DNA from: an uncultured Sutterella sp.
Lineage (GTDB): Bacteria; Pseudomonadota; Gammaproteobacteria; Burkholderiales; Burkholderiaceae_F
Assembly: GCA_902463725.1 (NCBI GenBank)
Contig: CABQGK010000002.1
Coordinates: 1-64,000 of the forward strand
Direction of reading: 5' to 3'
DNA length: 64,000 nt
Below the pieces are notes generated by a model, which was not told the DNA's origin, did not search any database, and was given only the letters and a program-made list of their open reading frames with translations. Below are positions 57,542 to 64,000 of the stretch, one piece after another. Every line of letters begins with the position of its first letter. Positions within the stretch are counted from its first letter, which is position 1. The translations under genes were made by a program, and so were the position numbers.

Positions 57542-58648
57542 ATGTACAAACCAACATTGACTATTGACCTCAAGCGGTTGCGCGAGAACGCGACCATAGA
57601 GAAGCGCGAACTTGCCGCAGCTGGCGTCGAAGTCATGGCCGTCAACAAAGTCTTCGACGGCTGTGTAGAGACGGCGAGAGCCGTGCTTGAGGGCGGCATT
57701 GACGTCATCGCCGAGTCACGCGTCTACAACCTCATGAAAATCAAGACCGCGCTCGGGTGTCGCACAGCGCTCCTAAGAAGTCCCGTGCTCTCAGAAATCG
57801 AAGATGTGGTGCGCTACGCGGACGTCTCGCTCAACAGTGAACCAGTCGTGCTACGGGCGCTCTCCGCGGAGGCGCTTCGCCAAGGCAAAACGCACAGCGT
57901 CGTGCTCATGGTAGATATGGGAGATCTGCGTGAGGGTGTTTGGTTCGAGCGCTACGAGGAGATCCGCAGCGCGCTCGAACTCATCGATGCGCTACCAGGG
58001 CTCACACTCTATGCGCTTGGCACAAACTTCAATTGCTACGGCACCGTAATGCCCACCGTAAAGAACGGCGAGGACTTCGTCGCGCTCGCCGCGCGGCTTT
58101 CTGCAGAGACGGGCATTGCTATCCCACGACTCTCCGCAGGAAACTGCACGAGCTACCATCTGATCGATAAGGGTATCTGGCCTAAAGGACTCAATCATCT
58201 GAGAATCGGTGGCTTACACGAGTATGGGATCGAGTACGTGGACATGCATTATCTCGATCAATACCATCACTCGAGCAAGCCCGTCAAAAAGGCCTGCTCG
58301 CCTCTATACCGCCTCTCGGCAGAGATCATCGAACTCAATGCCAAACCCACAGTCCCCGTTGGCGAGCTCGGCGTCGATGCGTTTCTGCACACCAAGACGT
58401 TCGAAGATCGTGGTACGCGCCGCCGTGCGTTGCTCGCCTTCGGTCGCCAAGATGTCCCCGCAGAGAACTGTGTTCCTGAGAACGACTCAATCACGATTCT
58501 TGGGCAAACCTCGGACCATACACTCATCGATATTGAGGATTGTCAAACTCCTCTGAAGCTCGGAGACCTCGTGAGCTTTGAACTGGACTACACTGGCCTG
58601 CTCGCTGCGTGCACGACCAATGGCGTTGAAAAAATATTTACCCACTAG
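57542..58648 (+). CDS. Alanine-racemase-fold enzyme, ornithine racemase-like (YhfX family)
   Basis: The 368-residue PLP enzyme belongs to the alanine-racemase barrel family, close to clostridial ornithine racemase. It shows the PLP lysine (36) in VMAVNKVFDG, VIAESRVYNL, VDMGDLREGVW, LGTNFNCYG and SAGNCTSYHLIDKG. Racemases of this type interconvert L- and D-ornithine or lysine, which would feed or balance the neighbouring decarboxylase. The start is ATG 57542 with GAAGGA upstream. Substrate is inferred from resemblance and context. Confidence 0.75.
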   Translation: MYKPTLTIDLKRLRENATIEKRELAAAGVEVMAVNKVFDGCVETARAVLEGGIDVIAESRVYNLMKIKTALGCRTALLRSPVLSEIEDVVRYADVSLNSEPVVLRALSAEALRQGKTHSVVLMVDMGDLREGVWFERYEEIRSALELIDALPGLTLYALGTNFNCYGTVMPTVKNGEDFVALAARLSAETGIAIPRLSAGNCTSYHLIDKGIWPKGLNHLRIGGLHEYGIEYVDMHYLDQYHHSSKPVKKACSPLYRLSAEIIELNAKPTVPVGELGVDAFLHTKTFEDRGTRRRALLAFGRQDVPAENCVPENDSITILGQTSDHTLIDIEDCQTPLKLGDLVSFELDYTGLLAACTTNGVEKIFTH

Positions 58649-58673
58649 CCGCCACTCCACGGCGACTCACCGA

Positions 58674-58699
58674 CGCCTCGCTACGAGCTTAGCGAGGCG
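58674..58699 (+). repeat. Hairpin between racemase and second permease
   Basis: CGCCTCGCTA (58674-58683) and TAGCGAGGCG (58690-58699) form a perfect 10-bp stem with a six-base loop. No U run follows, so it may be a stability or attenuation element and not a full terminator. Confidence 0.55.
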
Positions 58700-58796
58700 C
58701 TCAGGAGTATGAGGTTCCGGACTAGCACTCACGCTGAGCACCTCTAGCCGCTGTGCGCGCTACGCCGGTCAAATCATCCAAAGCCAAGGATATAAA

Positions 58797-60209
58797 ATGC
58801 CGGATCGAAATTCTGAAGACGTGCCGATAGCACTCGAGAAAACGCTTCTTCCTAGACACATCACGATGATCAGTCTTGGGGGTACCATTGGCGCAGGCCT
58901 TTTCATAGGTATTGCCGAGCCTCTAGCCAACGTAGGACCGTTGGGCGCCATGATCGCGTATTTTCTCGCCGGCATGGTCATGCTCGGCACGATGATGTGC
59001 TTAGGCGAACTATCGAGCGCACTACCCAACGCAGGTAGTTTTCAGTACTACCTCTACCGACTCTTCCCAAACCCATTTTGGAGTTACTTAGTCGGTTGGC
59101 TCTATTGGCTCAGTTGGGTCTTCGCCCTCGCTGCCGGTCTCATTGCCGCAGGCATGATCTCACACGACCTCTTTCCCACACTAGCCATCTGGCAGTTCTG
59201 CCTTCTCTATCTTTTCTCCCTTCTCTTTTTCAACTCCTTAAGCGCCAACGCCTTTGGCGAAACGGAATACTGGCTTGCTGGCGTAAAAGTCCTTGCCATT
59301 ATCGCGTTCATCATTTCTGGGGGTATCCTCATCTGGCTACGCATGCGAGGCGGCTGGCAGCCAACGCTCTCCGTTAATGGCCTGCTCTTTCCCCACGGAG
59401 GCTGGGCAATTCTCACGAGCATGGCAGTCGTGACCTACTCATTTCAAGGGGCCGAACTGATTGGTAACGTTGCTGGCGAAACCTCACACCCAGAAAAAAT
59501 GCTCCCGAAAATCATTCGTGGTGTGGGACTCAGAATCATCCTTTTTTATGTCGTGGCAGTCGGCGTGCTCGCTATTCTCAATCCGCTCGGTGTCACCCAC
59601 TCCGATTCAGGCCCGTTCGTCGACGTCTTCAAAGAGCTCGGCGTACCTGCCACCGACACTCTCATGAAGCTCGTGATTCTCTCGGCGGCACTCTCTGCGG
59701 CAAACTCCGCTATCTATGCCTGTTCTCGGATGTTTTGGACGATGGCCAAGGAAGGAATGGCGCCAGCATACTTCGCGAAGCTCTCTAGCAACCATGTGCC
59801 ACTGCGAGCGATCATGCTTTGCGGTGCACTCTCAATGACCTGCTTACTCTCGCGCTCGCTATCGGCTCAGCGCCTCTTTCTCTTTTTGATTTCCTCAACC
59901 GCGCAGGTCGGGTGCTTGGCATGGATTGTCATCGGCGTATGTCTGCTCAAGTACCGCGCACTCATCCGCGATGGCGTCCTTACTGAACCTAAGACTGGCT
60001 ATCGGATGCCCACACCACGGCTGATAGCGTGGGCTGTAATACTCATCAATACGCTCATCATTTTGGGCGGCTGGTTTAGTAGCGATGGACTCAATATGCT
60101 ACTAGCGGAAGGCTGTATCACGCTCATGCTGATCCTCTGCTACGGTCTTCTCATAAAAGAGCGTACCCATAGCAGCATCACAGAAGAAGACACACAATTT
60201 CCCGTCTAA
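58797..60209 (+). CDS. APC/AAT-family amino-acid permease
   Basis: The 470-residue protein has about twelve membrane helices and the AAT signature ISLGGTIGAGLFIG in the first helix, ELSSALPNAGSF after the second, and TYSFQGAELIGNVAGET in the sixth. Related permeases import lysine, proline, aromatic amino acids and others. It lies 148 bases after the racemase, beyond a hairpin, on the same strand, so it may be the uptake system of the same pathway. Substrate unknown. Confidence 0.85.
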   Translation: MPDRNSEDVPIALEKTLLPRHITMISLGGTIGAGLFIGIAEPLANVGPLGAMIAYFLAGMVMLGTMMCLGELSSALPNAGSFQYYLYRLFPNPFWSYLVGWLYWLSWVFALAAGLIAAGMISHDLFPTLAIWQFCLLYLFSLLFFNSLSANAFGETEYWLAGVKVLAIIAFIISGGILIWLRMRGGWQPTLSVNGLLFPHGGWAILTSMAVVTYSFQGAELIGNVAGETSHPEKMLPKIIRGVGLRIILFYVVAVGVLAILNPLGVTHSDSGPFVDVFKELGVPATDTLMKLVILSAALSAANSAIYACSRMFWTMAKEGMAPAYFAKLSSNHVPLRAIMLCGALSMTCLLSRSLSAQRLFLFLISSTAQVGCLAWIVIGVCLLKYRALIRDGVLTEPKTGYRMPTPRLIAWAVILINTLIILGGWFSSDGLNMLLAEGCITLMLILCYGLLIKERTHSSITEEDTQFPV

Positions 60210-60320
60210 GCACACTTGAGCCTTGCGGGCGCCAAGCCCGCGAGGCTTGGCTGATGGGGAGATTTGCGTCTGCGGCGCCTCGATCCGCCCTGTCAGCGAT
60301 GGGAATGAAGAAGAAATTTT

Positions 60321-60358
60321 TGGGAAAAATAAAGGGACGTCAGCAAAAACGTCCCTTT
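60321..60358 (-). terminator. Terminator after tRNA-Ala
   Basis: AAAGGGACGT (60331-60340) pairs with ACGTCCCTTT (60349-60358); on the minus strand the stem is followed by ATTTTT. Confidence 0.85.
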
Positions 60359-60370
60359 GGAATTCGGCGG

Positions 60371-60446
60371 TGGTGGAGAGGAGGAGGATCGAACTCCCGA
60401 CCTCTGCATTGCGAACGCAGCGCTCTCCCAGCTGAGCTACCCCCCC
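60371..60446 (-). tRNA. tRNA-Ala (CGC)
   Basis: The 76-nt cloverleaf on the minus strand has seven G in the acceptor strand, TAGCTCAGCTGGGAGAGC D arm, anticodon loop TTCGCAA (CGC, reading GCG), GTTCGATCC T arm and an encoded CCA. The acceptor stem carries the G3-U70 wobble pair that identifies alanine tRNAs. It has its own terminator. Confidence 0.95.
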
Positions 60447-60508
60447 AACCGTTACCAAAAGCATTTCTGCTCTCGGTAGAACGCACATTTTGCACCTAAC
60501 GCTAGAAG

Positions 60509-60540
60509 AGCGAAATACCCTATTTACGGTATTTTGCTTT
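60509..60540. repeat. Hairpin upstream of pepA
   Basis: AAATACC (60513-60519) and GGTATTT (60528-60534), extended by AGC/GCT around single bulges, form a hairpin followed by TTT on the plus strand. It could be a terminator or an operator. The rest of 60447-60661 holds the pepA and tRNA promoters, which I cannot place firmly. Confidence 0.4.
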
Positions 60541-60661
60541 CAGCGCCCCACACAGACGTACTGTAACCAACAGAAACGAGCCCACCTCTCTCGGAGCGCG
60601 GTGCAGACATCGCTCGGGCGTACAATCAAAGAACATTTCTCTTTTCAATCTTGATACCGAC

Positions 60662-62161
60662 ATGCAGATACCCGAACTTCAGAAACTTCCGGCGCTCACC
60701 TATGCGCCGAACGACGTCAAGCATCAAGCACCTTCAGCCACGCAAATCCTTGCTATCGCCGAGAAGGGCGAAGAGCCTACGGAAGATGCTCGTGCATTGC
60801 TAGCCGCGCACGCTGAACTCCTTGAGCAACTCTCTGCGCGCGAAATCTTTACAGGGAAAGCTGGACAACTCTACCGCCTTGATACGCTCGCCGATTATCC
60901 TGCGGGCGTCGTGCTCGTTGGCATTGGTAACGCTGCAGCCAGCGTCTCAGCCAAACTCGAAGCGCTCGAGAGCGCACTCAAAAAAGCGCTCCCACCCACC
61001 GAAGCGATCGCCCTCAATGCGCGTAGCTGGATTAGCAACCACGCCGATCTGCCGCGCTTAGTCAGCACGCTTCTTGAGAGCTTCATTCGTCAGCGCACCT
61101 TCAAGACGGTCGATGCGCCCGAAGAGCCTAAAGTCAAGCACATTCACCTGCTTGACACCGAGTACAGTGCCAAGCTCCACGCGCTCATCAAAGAAGGGCA
61201 AGCGGTCGCGCGTGCCGCACAGCTGATGCGCTACTGGGCCGATCTACCGAGCAACATCGCCACACCCTCTTTCCTCGCAGAGCAAGTCAAAGCGATGGCC
61301 AAAAAGCGCAAAGCGCTTGACGTGAGCATTTGGGGGCGTAAAGAAATTGAAAAGGCTGGGATGGGCGCATTCTTGGCCGTAGCGCAAGGTAGCGCAGTCG
61401 AACCGCGCTTTCTAGTCGTGCGCTACACGGGCGCAGCTGAAAAGGATGCTCCTGTGGCGCTCGTCGGCAAAGGCGTGACCTTTGACTCGGGTGGTATTTC
61501 GCTTAAACCCGCCGCCAACATGGGCGACATGATCTACGACATGTCGGGTGCTGCCGCCGTGCTAGCAACGGTGCTCGCAGCTGCGGAGTTTGAGCTCAAG
61601 CACAACGTGCTCGCCGTGGCAGCCTGCTGCGAAAACATGCCAAGCGGCACCGCGACGAAGCCTGGCGACATTGTCCGCTCCTATAGCGGCAAAACCATCG
61701 AAATTCAGAACACCGACGCCGAAGGGCGGTTGCTGCTCTGTGACGCGCTCTCCTGGGTGCAAGAGCAGAAACCCACAACCATCATCGACGTGGCCACCCT
61801 GACGGGCGCCTGTGTGGTGGCGCTGGGTAGCGCCTATAGCGGCGCTTTCACGCGACATTCAACACTGAGCGCAACGCTCTCGCAAGTGGGCAGTCGCATT
61901 GGCGACGAGATCTGGCCGATGCCGCTTGGTGAAAAGTATCTCAAGCTCATGCGCTCGCCCGTTGCTGATATCTGCAATCTCGCCACGGTGCGTGACGGTG
62001 GCGCCTGCTCGGCGGCGGCCTTCCTCTCGTTCTTTGTAGAGGAGAACGTGCAATGGGTACACCTAGATGTGGCAGGTACCGCCAACACGGGCGGCCGTGA
62101 CCATGTGAGCACAGGACGTCCTGCACGTCTGCTCACCGCTTGGCTCTATAGCCTCGACTAA
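60662..62161 (+). CDS. pepA: Leucyl aminopeptidase (M17)
   Basis: The manganese/zinc aminopeptidase of 499 residues degrades peptides and in some bacteria also binds DNA. The C-terminal M17 domain is intact: VGKGVTFDSGGISLKP, MSGAAAVLATV, NTDAEGRLLLCDAL (metal-binding signature) and the bicarbonate/transition-state Arg in it, then TLTGACVVALG. It opens the conserved pepA-holC order; holC follows after 142 bases. Confidence 0.97.
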   Translation: MQIPELQKLPALTYAPNDVKHQAPSATQILAIAEKGEEPTEDARALLAAHAELLEQLSAREIFTGKAGQLYRLDTLADYPAGVVLVGIGNAAASVSAKLEALESALKKALPPTEAIALNARSWISNHADLPRLVSTLLESFIRQRTFKTVDAPEEPKVKHIHLLDTEYSAKLHALIKEGQAVARAAQLMRYWADLPSNIATPSFLAEQVKAMAKKRKALDVSIWGRKEIEKAGMGAFLAVAQGSAVEPRFLVVRYTGAAEKDAPVALVGKGVTFDSGGISLKPAANMGDMIYDMSGAAAVLATVLAAAEFELKHNVLAVAACCENMPSGTATKPGDIVRSYSGKTIEIQNTDAEGRLLLCDALSWVQEQKPTTIIDVATLTGACVVALGSAYSGAFTRHSTLSATLSQVGSRIGDEIWPMPLGEKYLKLMRSPVADICNLATVRDGGACSAAAFLSFFVEENVQWVHLDVAGTANTGGRDHVSTGRPARLLTAWLYSLD

Positions 62162-62303
62162 TTTTTGGTGTACTATCCCACATGACTGCCGAGGGGCAGA
62201 AGGGGACCCAAGCGACGGCCCTTTCCCCCTCGAGCAGCTACCGCCACATGGGGTGAGCCCCCAACGCGGCGTGTCTGTATTCCTTCAGAGCCGTCCTAGT
62301 GTT

Positions 62304-62735
62304 ATGCAGAAGATCGACTTCCACCACAACGTGCCAAACCGCATCATCTATGCCTGTCAAGTGGCCGCTACGGTCTATCGGCGCAACATGACGCTCGCCG
62401 TGTGGAGCACCAACGCCGAACGGCTCGCTCAATTCAATGCCCAGCTCTGGGAGCGTGATCCGCTCTCTTTCATTCCGCATCTGCCCGCAGAACATCCAAA
62501 GAGCGCGCAGACGCCGGTGCGTTTCTCCACCAATCTCAACGCGCTTGAGGGTGACGTGCTACTGCTGCTTGACGATGCGCTACCGCCCGCTTGGGAGCAG
62601 GCCTTTCAACGCTTCTCTCGCATTATCGACGTGGTCAGCACCGATGAAGCGGAGTTGCGTGCCTCACGGGCTCGTTACCTCGCCTATAAGCACGCAGGCG
62701 TCGAGCTCGCGGCGTACGATCGCCGCGCAACCTAG
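62304..62735 (+). CDS. holC: DNA polymerase III chi subunit
   Basis: Chi links the clamp loader to single-strand binding protein. The 143-residue product shows the HolC pattern: IDFHHNVPNRIIYACQVAATVY at the start (in parts), LAVWSTNAERL, LWERDPLSFIPH and DDALPPAWEQAFQRFSRIIDVV near the end. ATG 62304 begins the homologous protein; an upstream in-frame GTG does not. It lies between pepA and valS, its usual place. Confidence 0.94.
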   Translation: MQKIDFHHNVPNRIIYACQVAATVYRRNMTLAVWSTNAERLAQFNAQLWERDPLSFIPHLPAEHPKSAQTPVRFSTNLNALEGDVLLLLDDALPPAWEQAFQRFSRIIDVVSTDEAELRASRARYLAYKHAGVELAAYDRRAT

Positions 62736-62809
62736 CACGTCCAACACCACATGACCGAGCGAGCTGAGCGACAGCACCCTGCCCACCCCTTTTCCTGATT
62801 GAGAGTCAC

Positions 62810-63391
62810 ATGGCAAACGACCGTAAAGAACCTATTATTGACAAGGACGTCTATACGCTCGAGGAGCGCGTCAAGCTCACTTGGCGCGATGTGCGCGAAC
62901 TGAGTCTCGAAGAGCCCACACGCGTTGCGCCCACACTCGCTGCGCAGCCTCCTGCATCGGGCTCCGCAGCAAGCGCCACCGCGCCACAAACCGCGGGAAG
63001 CGCACAGAGCGCGGTGACTCAAGTGGCTGCTGTGACTGCGACAAACCCACAGAGCGCAGCAAGCGTCTCACCAGCGAGGGTGAATGCACCAACCAGCACA
63101 AGCAGTGCTCCCCAAACACCACCTGTGAAAAGCCCGCTCACAATTCCCGAAACGCCTCAGACGGTGGTGCGTCACGTGATTTTGACCGATGAGCAGGTTG
63201 CTGACCTCATTAAGCGGCTCTCGATTGAAATCGAAGCCCATGTCCGTCAGTCCATCAGCGAAACAATCGAACTCTCGCTCACCAATGCGATGACGCGTGT
63301 GCGAGCCGACGTGGACCGCTCGCTCACTAACCTCGTGAGTGAAGCCGTTAGTCGCGAGCTCAATAAGATTAATTGGCGCCAAAAAGGCTGA
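62810..63391 (+). CDS. DUF2486-like protein between holC and valS
   Basis: The 193-residue protein has a conserved-looking acidic N terminus (EPIIDKDVYTLEERVKL), a low-complexity Ala/Ser/Thr/Pro/Gln middle (about 40-115) and a helical C terminus (about 120-190; LTDEQVADLIKRLSIEIEAHV) that may form a coiled coil. Betaproteobacteria often carry a protein of this kind here, usually labelled DUF2486; I assign the family by position and shape. Function unknown. Confidence 0.75.
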   Translation: MANDRKEPIIDKDVYTLEERVKLTWRDVRELSLEEPTRVAPTLAAQPPASGSAASATAPQTAGSAQSAVTQVAAVTATNPQSAASVSPARVNAPTSTSSAPQTPPVKSPLTIPETPQTVVRHVILTDEQVADLIKRLSIEIEAHVRQSISETIELSLTNAMTRVRADVDRSLTNLVSEAVSRELNKINWRQKG

Positions 63392-63651
63392 GCGCGGTGC
63401 ACGCCCCGCTTGAGCGGCCACTCTCAATGAGCGGTTCGATATGACGCGCTTGCGGATTCGTGCGACAATGAAAGCTCTTTGAAACAAATTCTCGCGGGAT
63501 AGGCGTTCGTGAAGGAAGCTTGCACTCATCGTTATTTGAGCGTGCCCTGCTCATGAGCTTATTCCGTGTCCGCCGCACGTGCGCCGCGCTAGAGCGCTGT
63601 GCACGCGACGGACAATCCGTTTACCTATCGTTTCTCTCTCTGGATAGAACT

Positions 63652-64000
63652 ATGTCTGATACGAACAACTCGGAACTTGCGAAAAGCTATGACCCGAGCG
63701 AAATTGAAGCCCGTTGGTATCCCATTTGGGAAAAGCGGGGCTATTTCAAGGCTGGGCTTGATCCCAAAAAACCGAGCTTTGCCATCCAGCTGCCACCACC
63801 CAATATTACGGGCATCCTGCACATGGGTCATGCCTTTAACCAGACGGTGATGGACTCGCTCACTCGCTACTACCGCATGGCGGGCTACAACACGACATGG
63901 ATTCCGGGTACTGACCACGCTGGTATTGCTACGCAGATTGTGGTCGAACGTCGACTTGAGAAAGAGGGCGTTGATATCAAGAGTCTGAGCCGTGAAGAAT
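63652..64000 (+). CDS. valS: Valyl-tRNA synthetase, 5' part (cut by window end)
   Basis: Only the first 116 codons are in the window. The class I signature is present as ILHMGHAF (HIGH motif), and the family start is clear: [51 protein letters not shown]. The start is ATG 63652. It is the last gene of pepA-holC-DUF2486-valS. Confidence 0.97.
   Translation, partial: MSDTNNSELAKSYDPSEIEARWYPIWEKRGYFKAGLDPKKPSFAIQLPPPNITGILHMGHAFNQTVMDSLTRYYRMAGYNTTWIPGTDHAGIATQIVVERRLEKEGVDIKSLSREE

Overview
The window looks like a chromosomal segment of a gut-type betaproteobacterium, most likely of the Sutterellaceae/Burkholderiales. This is inferred from the housekeeping gene order (pepA-holC-small linker protein-valS; rph-rdgB-hemW; glnA-ntrB-ntrC; gmk-rpoZ-spoT), from Sec- and Tat-exported flavoprotein reductases beside a TtrSR-like sensor pair, and from the protein sequences. 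It cannot be proved without a search.

Layout. 1-300: tandem promoters and leader of an rRNA operon that leaves the window leftwards, then a small exported protein and tRNA-fMet. 1.6-8.2 kb: an Aat-Bpt fusion (N-end rule aminoacyl transferases in one chain), pyrD, thpR, a membrane Fe-S oxidoreductase and an IclR regulator. 8.3-15.4 kb: PBP7-like peptidase, HrpA helicase, YggX, RpiA. 15.7-18.9 kb: a two-component pair (PAS histidine kinase, FixJ-type regulator). 19-24.6 kb: folD, prlC, xthA, a membrane protein and an RlmN-like methyltransferase. 24.9-29.5 kb: ntrC, ntrB and glnA, with a perfect sigma-54 promoter and two NtrC sites in front of glnA. 29.5-32 kb: hemW, rdgB, rph. 32.2-37.9 kb: a sensor kinase with a PhnD-like periplasmic domain, a response regulator and two exported flavoprotein reductases in one operon, probably for anaerobic respiration of an organic acceptor. 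38.2-44.7 kb: yicC, gmk, rpoZ, spoT, an HNH nuclease, a lipoprotein and greB.

44.8-51.5 kb is the accessory part and the most unusual one. A predicted retron non-coding RNA (44988-45245), with an almost perfect a1/a2 repeat pair, a UUU-loop hairpin and a long msd-like hairpin, lies upstream of a 979-residue protein. Only the last ~290 residues of that protein are a retron-type reverse transcriptase (NAxxH, YADD, TGLVVN). The ~690 residues in front of it, and the 302-residue product of the next gene, match nothing I recognise. A MoxR-type AAA ATPase and a metallopeptidase/VWA protein face this unit tail to tail, and a short imperfect direct repeat flanks the whole 6.6 kb block. I read it as a retron defence island of unusual composition.

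51.6-60.2 kb: an Fsr-like MFS exporter, then a sigma-54 activator and the operon it probably controls: a fold-III PLP decarboxylase, a permease, an ornithine-racemase-like enzyme and a second permease. This resembles D-ornithine/D-lysine utilisation. 60.3-64 kb: tRNA-Ala(CGC), pepA, holC, a DUF2486-like protein and the 5' end of valS, which is cut by the window edge.
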